Shown piece by piece: positions 10,295 to 19,119 of a stretch of DNA of 36,749 nt. The DNA lies in the NCBI GenBank assembly GCA_030849805.1, contig JASANZ010002030.1:1-36749 (forward strand), given 5' to 3'. A program made the position numbers and the translations under genes. Source of the DNA: Sergeia podlipaevii. Lineage: Eukaryota > Euglenozoa > Kinetoplastea > Trypanosomatida > Trypanosomatidae. Positions within the stretch are counted from its first letter, which is position 1, and every line of letters begins with the position of its first letter. The notes under the pieces are model-generated. The model worked only from the letters and a program-made list of their open reading frames with translations, did not search any database and was not told the DNA's origin.

Positions 10295-10845
10295 GTGAGA
10301 GATGCAAAAAAAAATATACAAAAATAATCTAAATAAGTGAAAGCAATTAGAAAGTGAAAATATAGAGAGTTATCACAAAGTGCCTACGTCGTGGAAGTAC
10401 TTATGTTTGCTGCCTGGAGAGGTATGTATTTATATTGTGTCCTCCCCAAAGTAGGCAGTATCGTGACTATTCAAATCGTCAAGAAGAGAGAGAGAAAGAG
10501 AAAAGGAGGAAAATAAAAATAAGTAAAAAGTGAATAATAATAATAATAATAGCAACCACAATTAACAGATATCCCTCCACAGTTGATATGCTTCATAAGG
10601 AGCATAAGGCGGCAACACAAGTTTTTTTTTCTTTTGAAAGTAGCCTCTACACTTCCTCTTTGTTTTGCATTTATGTTTCCTATATACGATAATATGTGAA
10701 CACAGAATAATAGTAATAATACTTAAAACAATACCAGTAGAAAAAAAGCAAAATAACAACAACAACAACAACCAAAAATAGATAGAGGCAAATTTAGACC
10801 AGTTCGCAAATGTAACACAATATGGAGAAGAAGCACATAGGCTCC
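10295..10845. other. Intergenic spacer between GT25 gene and coiled-coil gene
   Basis: About 550 bases of AT-rich sequence with AAT and ACA trinucleotide runs, AG-rich stretches and T/A homopolymers. It includes the 3' UTR of the GT25 gene and the leader of the coiled-coil gene. No convincing gene is seen. Confidence 0.7.
10329..10330 (-). promoter_or_regulatory. Candidate spliced-leader acceptor AG, coiled-coil gene
   Basis: On the minus strand a pyrimidine-rich run (TTTCTAATTGCTTTCACTT) precedes ATTTAG, about 35 bases before the chosen ATG. Trypanosomatid acceptors are normally the first AG after a polypyrimidine tract. Position inferred; no transcript evidence. Confidence 0.45.
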
Positions 10846-11682
10846 TTATCGGACTGAGGTGCCACCGCCAACAAACTCCCGCATGCGCCGCGCCGCGTCC
10901 TCAAGCGCCGGGTCAGCCGAGGGATTCCTCTGCACGTCTGTGCCGAAGGACGTGACCTGAATGGCGAGAGAAGGCTGAAAAACATAAGACTTGGGGTCTG
11001 CAATATACTTGTCGGTCGCGACGGGGTCATCTTCGAGGTTGTTGCATATATGAGTGTCCACCTGCCACGTCATCGGTAGCGAAAGCTCCAGGCAGCGACG
11101 CGCAGACTGGGCGTTCAGCACGTACGCTGTCAGTTCGCGGTGTCCTTGATAAGCAAACCTCACGCCATCCGCAATGAAAGGTCGTGGCGGCTTCCCGGCA
11201 GAAAGGAGGTCTAGCCCGCCAAAGTACACCACACCCCAATCACTGGGGACTCGCGACCAACGATCATCGATTAGGCGACTAAATTTATGATGGAACTCTA
11301 CATCGTCCTCGAGCACGAGCGCAGCCTTGTTTTCCGCAGCAACAATGGCCTCCCACACCTTGCGATGGCCGAGAGCACATCCGACCGCTCCAGATGTGAG
11401 GTCCATACCAAACAGCTTCTGTTCTAAGGGCAACTGAAAGCGCTGGAAGCCAAGATCCGTGATGACGCCGTCCTCGTGCAGCTTCGCAACGTCTAGTTGA
11501 GCGCCCTCTACCCCACTGACACGTGTAATGCAATTGCCATCCTCCTTAGGCCTAATAAACTTTTCCAATTTAGCTCGCTTGATCTGTCGCTGCACGTGGA
11601 TCCAGCGGTCGGTGCGGCGGTCGAGGTTCAGCACATAGCATGCATCAAATAGCCATAAAGTTGGACTGCTACGTCGGAGCAT
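10846..11682 (-). CDS. GT25-family glycosyltransferase (LPS biosynthesis type)
   Basis: A 278-residue protein matching glycosyltransferase family 25, the fold shared by bacterial LOS/LPS galactosyltransferases and collagen beta-galactosyltransferases. The N-terminal strand DACYVLNLDRRTDRW (about 12-26) is the family's opening nucleotide-sugar-binding motif. GAVGCALGHRKVWE (about 100-113) corresponds to the conserved Gly-Cys-x-x-Ser/Gly-His block. ALVLEDDVEF (about 121-130) carries the acidic EDD expected to bind metal and the sugar nucleotide. The frame extends 19 codons upstream only from GTG, so ATG 11682-11680 (MLRRSSPTLW) is taken. No signal peptide or clear membrane anchor is visible, which is odd for a secretory-pathway enzyme. 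It may act in the cytosol, or a targeting exon or start may be missed. Substrate unknown. Stop is TAA. Confidence 0.85.
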   Translation of the reverse strand: MLRRSSPTLWLFDACYVLNLDRRTDRWIHVQRQIKRAKLEKFIRPKEDGNCITRVSGVEGAQLDVAKLHEDGVITDLGFQRFQLPLEQKLFGMDLTSGAVGCALGHRKVWEAIVAAENKAALVLEDDVEFHHKFSRLIDDRWSRVPSDWGVVYFGGLDLLSAGKPPRPFIADGVRFAYQGHRELTAYVLNAQSARRCLELSLPMTWQVDTHICNNLEDDPVATDKYIADPKSYVFQPSLAIQVTSFGTDVQRNPSADPALEDAARRMREFVGGGTSVR

Positions 11683-11902
11683 GTACTTTTCCTTTTTTTT
11701 TCGCTTTAAGAGGATTCCACTGCTGAGTACACACGTCACAATATATAAGCGTGACGAGCTTCGTCCTTTTCGCTTCCTTGTTGTGCTTTTCTGTCTTTAC
11801 GCTTCACTTTTTTTTCGTTTGTTCGTGAAAGCGCGCAGAGCAACACTCAAGTCCTTTTCCCTTGCAGCACAGTTTTTGTTCTAATAGCAATAAGAATAGC
11901 AG

Positions 11903-11924
11903 TATATATATATATATATATATA
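11903..11924. repeat. (TA)11 microsatellite
   Basis: Perfect TA array read directly in the spacer upstream of the GT25 gene. Confidence 0.95.
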
Positions 11925-12295
11925 AACAGAGCAATATTCATAAAAGAGAATATATATGAAGAAACAAAAAAGAGATTCATAGGAGGGACAATAATAATAA
12001 TAATAATGATAACTATGAAAAAATCATCAACTCAAAAAAAAAAAAAAAAAAAGGGCAATATGTCCTTCATGCTCCTTCGAAGTGAGAGAGATCAGTAGAT
12101 ATCCCAATACTCACGTTTTGTTTGATGAGAGCTTCCTGAGTGATGCATCCACCCTCCGTCATCAAACGTTTATTTTTATTTTTCTTTTTTTGCTGTTTTA
12201 TATGTATCCACTTCCACCCATTTTTGAGGGGAGAGAGGCTTTGAAGAAAAAAAAAAATTACAGATTACTCGGTTATTGCAAGTTAGTCCGTTACT

Positions 12296-12298
<3 letters not shown>

Positions 12299-12332
<34 letters not shown>
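12299..12332. repeat. (TA)17 microsatellite
   Basis: Perfect TA array, the longest simple TA run in the window, in the 3' flank of the TRM1 gene. Confidence 0.95.
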
Positions 12333-12336
<4 letters not shown>

Positions 12337-12535
12337 TGAGCGTCAATAGGAATCAACAAAAAAGCGAAGGAGGAAATAAATGGAAGGATATCTCCCCTCC
12401 CCCCTAAGAAACTGAAAGGACAGCCCGCAGCCGCGCTACTTGGCTATTTTCTTTTCCTGGCAGTGATTGCATGCATCAGTTTTCTTTTCTCCCGCCGCCC
12501 CTTTCTGTAGCACTTGCTACTCCTTCCTCTAGTTT

Positions 12536-14770
12536 TCATTGCTGTCGGTGCTGTTCCGCGTCCGCCGCCCCCTCCTCCTCCTCCACATGGAGTGTGCCTT
12601 GATGCCGTCTCTTTGGACCCCATCCAGGCGCATTGGGAATAAACTTCGCCACCCCAGTCGCTTGACGCCTAAAGTCAAATTTCTTGTCATAGCTAAAATC
12701 AGCGTCCTTGAGTGGCCCAACACGCAGCATCACTGCGATCGTCTCGCCTGCGTTCTTCTTCTTCTTCTGGTGGTTTGTCGCTTCGTCTTCGCTCTCTCGC
12801 TTCTGACCGGCAACGACGCTTCCTTCGTTTGAAATCTTCGATGAGGCAGCAATGCTTGCGTCCTGAGCATCTTGCACTGCCTTCCACTGTAGCATCACAG
12901 ACATCAATACATCTGGTGGGCAGTCAGTCTTGAGCCCAGAGGCGGAGCAGTGGACCTGGCTGTAGCGATATCCCATGCGAGCAAGCGCGCCAACAAAAAA
13001 CGGCGTTGGCGGGCATCGCACACGCACATAGGAGGCAATATCAGGAAGCTCGTAAAAGAGAGGACAGTCCGTGAGCTCCTCCATCGCAGCTCGCACAAGG
13101 CCCGAAATACGGGCTGTAGCGGTGACCTTTCCCTCCGCGTGGCGCTCTTCGATGATGGCCAGTAACTGCGGCAGGTACTCAGTGCTCTGCGTCGCGGCGC
13201 AGTACAGAGGACCCGAAACGGTGACCGTGTTCGTGCCGCACACAGGGCACGCGCCATCCGTCAGCACAGTCGCTGATGAGCTCGTTACCTCAGACAGAAC
13301 AGGAGCCACTGGTGCAACCGACTGCTGGCGTAGAGTGAGAGGGCTTAACTTTGGATCGTTCTGTCGGCTTGGCGGTGCTGGAAACGATTCCTGACCATGT
13401 GGGAAGGCACTCTTGCCGCTGCTGCTGTTGCTGCTGCCAGCAGTCGTAGCGATGTCGTCACCATCGCGGTGACTTTTTCCTTCTACGTCACTTGTGTTGC
13501 ACTGGCTATTGCTACGGCCGCGCTTGCGGTTGCCACCACCCGCGGCGGCGGCAGCAGCAGCAGCAGCACGTCCGCGTGGCTGCTTCGCTGTGGCCATTGG
13601 CCGCACCCAAAAGGCGGGGCAATGCGTACACTGGAGCTGATAGCCTAGCTTGCATGGAGAGAGCTTCACCTCTGCGGCCTGCGTGTAAACACGGAAGAAG
13701 CATCGCACATAGAAGTCAATGTGGAGGGAGATTATAGGGACAATAAACTTCTTGTGTTTATTCGCAGCGCGCTCAATGCACGCGAGGAGGATGCGCACGG
13801 CCATCTCATGACAGTGAGAGCCCTTATACGGGATGGAGTTGTACTTGGCGTGGCAGGTGTCTGGGTAGTTTCCGCACAGGATCGCACTGTCTGTGCTTGT
13901 CACCAGCATGAGACCGCCCTCCTTGATGCAGGCCATGGCACCATCCAAAAACGGAGATGCGGTGCCGTATGGATCAAGATCAACGACATCCATTAGCTCC
14001 TGCTGGAGCAGACCCCGCACTCTACACGGCGTGCTCGCGTCTTCGTTAGCACACGCATCATCGTCTTCCTCTTGCTCCTCAAGCACACACAGACGCTTGC
14101 CGTCATGCACATTGGGGTTTGCGGCAAGGCGGTGCATAAGATCTATCGCGTCGTCAAGATTTGGGATCACTGCACCACCTTCGAGCACTCCACCACCGCT
14201 GATGTTTCGCTTCGTCTTCTTTTGCGAGGAAGACTCACTGCCCTCTACCACCTCCACGTCCTCCTCGATTATTGGGTAGAGTTGAATAGCAGACTCTGAG
14301 AAGTTCGCACGAAGTGTAGGGGCTGTGGTGGGCACGCGGTTGAATTCGCAGTTGCGACGAATGCAGTCCACCGCGTCGGGGTCCAAGTCATTCGCGATGA
14401 TATAGCGCACATTAGTAATTTCCTTGTAGTAACGAATCGCACGAAGACCCGTGGCGCTGAGAGCCTCAAGAATCGTAATGCCCTCCCGTGTGCCGCCGCG
14501 CCTGCGTGGTTCCTCCAGTCTTCGTCGCGAGAAGAGCTCAATGGCACAGATACTCAAGTCACGATTTACCACCTGCGCAGGATTGTAGAAAACCGCCTGA
14601 TCATTGTTCTCTGCTCCATCGTGGTGCTGAGGAGGCTGAGCACTAGCGGTCTTATTCGCTGCGGTCATGGCAGGAGGAAAGAGCACAGCAGTGCTACCTT
14701 CCGTTATCTTCACAAAGCCACTTGGGCACTCCTTCCCCAGCGCATCCGTGTTGTACAGTCCAGACTTCAT
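12536..14770 (-). CDS. TRM1: tRNA (guanine26-N2)-dimethyltransferase
   Basis: A 744-residue Trm1 enzyme, which uses S-adenosylmethionine to make N2,N2-dimethylguanosine at position 26 of tRNAs in nucleus and mitochondria. The N-terminal KITEGSTAVLFP and VVNRDLSICAIELF are typical Trm1 blocks. LEALSATGLRAIRY (about 101-115) is the SAM-binding loop, and ANDLDPDAV follows as the second SAM motif. DVVDLDPYGTASPFLD (about 259-274) is the family signature around the target base. QCTHC (about 380-384) and CPVCG (about 510) look like paired zinc ligands, separated by an unusually long low-complexity insert with a nine-Ala run. The C-terminus has the expected FIPNAPGWGPKRR. It is longer than the yeast and human proteins (about 570 and 660 residues), mainly because of inserts at about 160-240 and 395-505. 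Start ATG at 14770-14768; stop TGA. Confidence 0.95.
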   Translation of the reverse strand: MKSGLYNTDALGKECPSGFVKITEGSTAVLFPPAMTAANKTASAQPPQHHDGAENNDQAVFYNPAQVVNRDLSICAIELFSRRRLEEPRRRGGTREGITILEALSATGLRAIRYYKEITNVRYIIANDLDPDAVDCIRRNCEFNRVPTTAPTLRANFSESAIQLYPIIEEDVEVVEGSESSSQKKTKRNISGGGVLEGGAVIPNLDDAIDLMHRLAANPNVHDGKRLCVLEEQEEDDDACANEDASTPCRVRGLLQQELMDVVDLDPYGTASPFLDGAMACIKEGGLMLVTSTDSAILCGNYPDTCHAKYNSIPYKGSHCHEMAVRILLACIERAANKHKKFIVPIISLHIDFYVRCFFRVYTQAAEVKLSPCKLGYQLQCTHCPAFWVRPMATAKQPRGRAAAAAAAAAGGGNRKRGRSNSQCNTSDVEGKSHRDGDDIATTAGSSNSSSGKSAFPHGQESFPAPPSRQNDPKLSPLTLRQQSVAPVAPVLSEVTSSSATVLTDGACPVCGTNTVTVSGPLYCAATQSTEYLPQLLAIIEERHAEGKVTATARISGLVRAAMEELTDCPLFYELPDIASYVRVRCPPTPFFVGALARMGYRYSQVHCSASGLKTDCPPDVLMSVMLQWKAVQDAQDASIAASSKISNEGSVVAGQKRESEDEATNHQKKKKNAGETIAVMLRVGPLKDADFSYDKKFDFRRQATGVAKFIPNAPGWGPKRRHQGTLHVEEEEGAADAEQHRQQ

Positions 14771-14917
14771 GATGATTCTTTCCTATCTTTTTGAATGGTA
14801 TGACTATATATATATATTCACCAAAGATTGTGTATATGTTTGCTTCCTATATATTTCCGTTGTCGTTGTTTCCCTTTCTCTGAATCAGTGATGGGCATAC
14901 ATTGTTCCATTGTCAAG

Positions 14918-14941
14918 TAATAATAATAATAATAATAATAA
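14918..14941. repeat. (TAA)8 microsatellite
   Basis: Perfect trinucleotide array read directly, about 150 bases upstream of the TRM1 start. Confidence 0.95.
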
Positions 14942-15224
14942 CGAATCAAAGAAACATACATATATAGGAAATTATAGTGATCATAGTGGTAGCAGTATGG
15001 ATAAAGAAGAGTATACCCTCACCTTTGGTGCACTCAAAGCAAAAAATAATAATAATTACGCACTAGACTTCATTGATCTTCTCCCTCTCCCATTCCCATT
15101 TTAAATCAACAACGTATACGCATAATCCCTTTTTCTATTTCTACTTTCTTTTTTTTCTCATTTGCAAGTATAACCACATACGCCTGTTTTCTATTTTACA
15201 TGACAGCTCACGCAGCCCCCAAAT

Positions 15225-15225
<1 letters not shown>

Positions 15226-15255
<30 letters not shown>
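15226..15255. repeat. (CA)15 microsatellite
   Basis: Perfect CA array read directly, about 45 bases past the stop of the actin-like gene. Confidence 0.95.
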
Positions 15256-15256
<1 letters not shown>

Positions 15257-15301
15257 CCAACGATCTGCACACCCACGCCAACACCTCTCTTTCTCTCTCT
15301 A

Positions 15302-16651
15302 TTATAAGCACTTGCAATGCACTACGCGCAGTCCCTCCTCCTCGTACTCCTTCCGTGACACCACCAAGTGTGGGAACATCGATGTTTGCGCCAGCATCGA
15401 TCCACCCAGCCAGGCGCTGTATCCCCTGCAGCCCATATCGCGCACGTGAATGGGCGTCACCGCCTCGCTGGTATGATTTTCCCTATACAGCTGGATGACC
15501 TCGCCTTCCACACGCTCCCGCGCACCTGGAAACGCTAGGGAGTTACCCGCGAGGACGATGTTGTTGTACAGCTGAGGCCGCAGACTCGTCTCGCAGTGAT
15601 TGATAGCGGCGTAGGGTAGCCAGCTAACACCCTTTGAGAAGGAGGGCGTAAAGATATCCCCCATTTCTGTGTACACCTTGTAAGGGGGAGTGTAGCGGCC
15701 TGGCTTGCCACCGATCGCTTTTTCCAAGATGGAGTAGTTGAAGAGAATCTCTGTCGCCAAGTGGCGATGCTCGCGCAGGGGTACTTCCTGTCCGTCAGGA
15801 AGACAGAACACCGCGGTCTCCACGGACTGGTAGCCGTGGAGCCCCTCTTCACCACTAAAAGGAGATTCCACAGGAGCGTTGTGGGCGCTGCCGTTGCTGA
15901 TGCTGACGCTATCTCTCCCACTAGCGAGGTCGTGCAGGTTGGCGCCACCGCCACCGGTGGCGTGATGACTAAATGAACCTGGGTAAACATAGCAGAGGTC
16001 CTCCTTCGCTCGGTTCAACAGCGTGCGCTCAACTGCCGTACCAAGACTGTACCCTTCGTGTCTCAAGAGGGAATAGAGATAGTCCGTGATCGTCTCACCC
16101 GCGACTGAGGACTCCGTGACGTGGCGGCCAAGTGCGTAGCCCTCGTGAATGGGGACCGCCAGCGTTCGATCGCGGCCGCTATCCAGCACCAGTCCTGTCG
16201 TGAGACCATAGCAGTACAGAGAAAGCACCTGCGACGTGCCGAGAAAGAGTGAGTCTACGTGGAATGTCTCCATCATTAGCTCCAATGTCTTTTCTTTTTG
16301 CACTGCAGGAGCATTTACTGGTTGGGTAGTGATGAAGCAGTGGCTCTCCGGCGTTACACGGAGTTGCGAGAACATGATGTAACTCCATAGTTTCTCCATA
16401 TCATCCCAGTTGGTGACGAGGCCGTCCTTGACGGGGCTGTTCACGGTGAGCATACCACGTTTCACGAGAGCGTCCTCGCCAGCCTCCAGCTCGTTCATGC
16501 CGGCAGCCATGGCAACACCGCGATGCCGAGGGTGGCCAACGAGCGCGGGGATGTCAAGCCGCGGCCCCTTCTCACCCGCATAACCTGCGCGGAGATGGTT
16601 CGCGCCGCAGTCGATGATAACCGATGCGTTTGAAGTGAAGCTATTTTGCAT
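15302..16651 (-). CDS. Divergent actin-like (actin-related) protein
   Basis: A 449-residue actin-fold protein. VIIDCGANHLRAGYAG (about 11-26) is the phosphate-1 region, VLDSGRDRT (about 152-160) the phosphate-2 region, and VLAGNSLAFPGA (about 367-378) the adenosine region. WLGGSMLA and the extreme C-terminus, EYEEEGLRVVHCKCL, are clearly actin-like. Several nucleotide-contact positions differ from actin: the loop DSGDGVT reads DSGRDRT, and the Gly-Gly of the adenosine motif reads Gly-Asn. An insert rich in Gly, Ser and Asn sits at about 225-267. It is therefore not conventional actin (about 376 residues) but an orphan ARP that may bind ATP weakly or not at all. Cellular role unknown; cytoskeletal or nuclear functions are both possible. 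ATG 16651-16649; stop TAA. Confidence 0.88.
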   Translation of the reverse strand: MQNSFTSNASVIIDCGANHLRAGYAGEKGPRLDIPALVGHPRHRGVAMAAGMNELEAGEDALVKRGMLTVNSPVKDGLVTNWDDMEKLWSYIMFSQLRVTPESHCFITTQPVNAPAVQKEKTLELMMETFHVDSLFLGTSQVLSLYCYGLTTGLVLDSGRDRTLAVPIHEGYALGRHVTESSVAGETITDYLYSLLRHEGYSLGTAVERTLLNRAKEDLCYVYPGSFSHHATGGGGANLHDLASGRDSVSISNGSAHNAPVESPFSGEEGLHGYQSVETAVFCLPDGQEVPLREHRHLATEILFNYSILEKAIGGKPGRYTPPYKVYTEMGDIFTPSFSKGVSWLPYAAINHCETSLRPQLYNNIVLAGNSLAFPGARERVEGEVIQLYRENHTSEAVTPIHVRDMGCRGYSAWLGGSMLAQTSMFPHLVVSRKEYEEEGLRVVHCKCL

Positions 16652-16683
16652 TTTCTTCGTTTTCCCCTTCTCTTTGTATGGCT

Positions 16684-16685
16684 CT
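16684..16685 (-). promoter_or_regulatory. Candidate spliced-leader acceptor AG, actin-like gene
   Basis: The minus strand reads CTAGTTTTTTTCTTATTTTAG just upstream of the gene, a near-ideal pyrimidine tract plus AG about 33 bases before the ATG. Inferred from motif only. Confidence 0.6.
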
Positions 16686-17062
16686 AAAATAAGAAAAAAA
16701 CTAGTGGCCTTTTTTCTTCCTGTATAAATAGTAATAATTATAGCGGTGATAGTATGTACGTATCAAAAATGAGAGAGGGAAAGAGAAACTGAGTCAAGTG
16801 GAGGCTACACTGTATGTATATATATATATATATTCTTTTCTTTGTGTTTATCTCTCTCGTTCTCCTTTGAGAGGCTCTAGCTAGAGAGTGAATAGTAAGC
16901 CATGAAGGGGAAAAAAAAAGAATAGTAATAATAATAATAATGTAACATGTATTTTTTTAAAAAGGCACACCATTTAGGAGAAACCAACAGCATGACACAT
17001 ATACCTCACTACTAACTCGCAGTTGACGTTCTTTTTTTTTTTTTCTTAATGAAGACCTTCGC

Positions 17063-17086
17063 AATAATAATAATAATAATAATAAT
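17063..17086. repeat. (AAT)8 microsatellite
   Basis: Perfect trinucleotide array read directly, about 275 bases past the stop of the katanin-like gene. Confidence 0.95.
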
Positions 17087-17361
17087 GGGCGGAGATACAT
17101 GCAAATAGCGCCGTCGATACTGCTTACTCCCGTTCGTACACAGAAGCACACACAGACACACACAAAAAAAAAGAAAAAAAGGAGATTTGCTGTTTTCTCC
17201 GCTAGTGTACATCAGAAAAATGGATTACTCGCAACCAACACTGCAGTTCAAAAAGAGGAGGGGGGGCGGGGAGAGAGAGGAGAAAGAAAAGAAAAATATA
17301 TGTGTGGTAACTTGCCAGCACCTTCCACCTCTTCGTCTCAAAACATAGTTTGCCACGTTTC

Positions 17362-19119
17362 TTAGAGCGACACACCAGAACCATACTTGTGTGCCCATTC
17401 TGCGTACTTGTTCAGCTGCGTGTGATGTACGCTACTTTGGGTAACCGCAACACTGGCCTGCACGTCGTCCAATGTAACAACGAGAGCTCGCTTCGCCTGA
17501 AGCTGCGCCACCTCACGCGGGTCAGACCCACACCCTTCCAACTGTGCAATCATCGTTCGAATCGGCCGCATCATCGCTTCTCGACAGACAACGTCAATGT
17601 CCGCACCGGACATGCCCTCTGTGAGGTCTGCACACGCCTCCCAATCCATAGACCCCTCCTCTCCTCCTGCTGTTGCGCTGCTAGTGCCACCGCCGCTGAC
17701 GTGCTTAGCAAGAAGGCGGCGAAACATTTGGGCTCGAGCGCCACGCGTGGGTAGCGTGACAAGCAGTCGCTTCTCTAAACGTCGCAGCATCGCCGTGTCA
17801 AGATCCCATGGCACGTTGCTCGCTGCAAGCACGAACACCACATCACCTCCCTTGCGCTTGGAGAGGCCATCCATCTGGGTGAGCAGCTCCGTCTTCATGC
17901 GCCGCGATCCCTCGTGCTCGCCCTCTGAGGAGCGTGCGGACATGATGGAGTCAATTTCATCGATGAAGATTGTGCTTGGGGCGTAGTGCACTGCAAGGTC
18001 AAAAAGCATCCGCACCAACTTCTCCGAGTCACCCCGCCACTTGGACACCACCGTGGAGGCGGAAATGTTGAAAAACGTCGTACGACACTCCGTTGCCACC
18101 GCCCTCGCGAGGAGCGTCTTGCCTGTTCCCGGGGGCCCAAAGAGTAGGATGCCCTTCCAAGGACGCAGAATGCCTTGAAACATCTCGGGGTACTTGACAG
18201 GCATTACAACTGCCTCCTTGAGCAGCTGCTTGACGCCGTCCAGCTCGGCAATATCGTTCCAGCGCACCGAAGGGTTGACATCTAGGATATCACGCATAAT
18301 AGTACCGGCGAGATCGCTCAGTTCTGAAGTGGGAAAAGCAGGCAATGGCTTGAGCGCTCTCCCAGAGTAGTAATCTGGTGTGCTAGCGTCACCATGGTGA
18401 TCAGTCGTGTCACTGCCACCATCGCCGTTGCAATCCGCAGGGGCAGCTGATATTTGCATTCGATGCCCGGAAAGCCCGAGAACATCACCGCCATCATCAC
18501 CACCACCATCCGTGCCGCAGCCCACTCTCCCTGTGCTCCCAGCCTTGTTCTGATGCATGGCCCGCGCCAAACCAGCGGGACGCAGTTGAGCCATACGTCC
18601 AGCCCCTGACTCCGAGCTTGCACTGCCATGATGATAATGAGCACCATAGCTATTGTTGTTGTCCGCGCCGGGTGGCGCACTTAGCGTGGAGCCGACGCTG
18701 TTGTTACTGGCTCCTGTTGTGGCCCCTTTGCTACGTCTCACTAGCATTTTCTCGCCCTTCTCTGTGACAACCTTAACGGGTTCATCGTCGCCATTGCGCG
18801 CACGAAACAACTTCGGCTTACGTAGAAACTTAAATTCATAGTATTGCTCAAACTCTGTGATGACGCTCAGTAGGTCAATGTTGTCTGCTGGACAGGACTC
18901 GGTGAGGCTGACGTTGCTTTCACGTTGTAGTGCCTGAAGGCTTTGCGTGTATCCTTGATCTAGCATGAACTGCTCCATCAGCACAATGGTGCCCTTGAGC
19001 CGCTTCATGCGCAGCTTGCCCTCTTCCTCGCGCGCGAGTTGTTGCGTCTTAATGTGAGCAAGACTGGAGCCTCGCGCCGCCTCCATGCGGTTAGACAGAG
19101 GTTGAAGGTTCTTGCTCAT
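17362..19119 (-). CDS. Katanin p60-like AAA ATPase, KATNAL2 type
   Basis: A 585-residue microtubule-severing-type ATPase. A LisH-like dimerisation motif lies at about 40-75 (LMEQFMLDQGYTQSLQALQRE). A disordered linker follows (about 125-250), then the meiotic-clade AAA module: VRWNDIAELDGVKQLLKEAV (entry), Walker A GPPGTGKT at 328-335, Walker B IFIDEID with Asp387-Glu388, the sensor block VLAASNVPWDLD, and MLRRLEKRLLVTLP with the paired arginine fingers. The single-insertion form of that last block (Ala-Met-Leu-Arg-Arg-Leu-Glu-Lys-Arg), together with N-terminal LisH, fits KATNAL2 rather than KATNA1, spastin or VPS4. In other protists KATNAL2 acts at basal bodies, axonemes and in cytokinesis. 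The frame continues 41 codons upstream from a GTG; the ATG at 19119-19117 (MSKNLQPL) is used. Stop TAA. All catalytic motifs are intact. Confidence 0.92.
   Translation of the reverse strand: MSKNLQPLSNRMEAARGSSLAHIKTQQLAREEEGKLRMKRLKGTIVLMEQFMLDQGYTQSLQALQRESNVSLTESCPADNIDLLSVITEFEQYYEFKFLRKPKLFRARNGDDEPVKVVTEKGEKMLVRRSKGATTGASNNSVGSTLSAPPGADNNNSYGAHYHHGSASSESGAGRMAQLRPAGLARAMHQNKAGSTGRVGCGTDGGGDDGGDVLGLSGHRMQISAAPADCNGDGGSDTTDHHGDASTPDYYSGRALKPLPAFPTSELSDLAGTIMRDILDVNPSVRWNDIAELDGVKQLLKEAVVMPVKYPEMFQGILRPWKGILLFGPPGTGKTLLARAVATECRTTFFNISASTVVSKWRGDSEKLVRMLFDLAVHYAPSTIFIDEIDSIMSARSSEGEHEGSRRMKTELLTQMDGLSKRKGGDVVFVLAASNVPWDLDTAMLRRLEKRLLVTLPTRGARAQMFRRLLAKHVSGGGTSSATAGGEEGSMDWEACADLTEGMSGADIDVVCREAMMRPIRTMIAQLEGCGSDPREVAQLQAKRALVVTLDDVQASVAVTQSSVHHTQLNKYAEWAHKYGSGVSL

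Larger units (their letters stand above)
11683..12535. other. Intergenic spacer between TRM1 and GT25 genes
   Basis: About 850 bases: (TA)11 at 11903-11924, an AAT run near 11990-12007, a 19-base A run at 12034-12052, and (TA)17 at 12299-12332. No gene is supported. It should contain the TRM1 3' UTR and the GT25 leader. Confidence 0.7.
14771..15301. other. Intergenic spacer between actin-like gene and TRM1
   Basis: About 530 bases, AT-rich, with (TAA)8 at 14918-14941 and (CA)15 at 15226-15255. No gene is supported. It should hold the actin-like 3' UTR and the TRM1 leader. Confidence 0.7.
16652..17361. other. Intergenic spacer between katanin-like and actin-like genes
   Basis: About 710 bases with a TA run near 16815-16832, AAT runs near 16922-16940 and (AAT)8 at 17063-17086, and A/T homopolymers. 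No gene is supported. Confidence 0.7.

Noticed and set aside
12120..12152. Box C/D-like words (GATGAG, CTGAG, GTGATG)
   Set aside because: Spacing is far too short for a C/D snoRNA and there is no terminal stem. Chance occurrence in a spacer.
15073..15498. Plus-strand open frame of 141 codons
   Set aside because: Crosses a CA microsatellite and then reads antisense to the end of the actin-like gene; low complexity.
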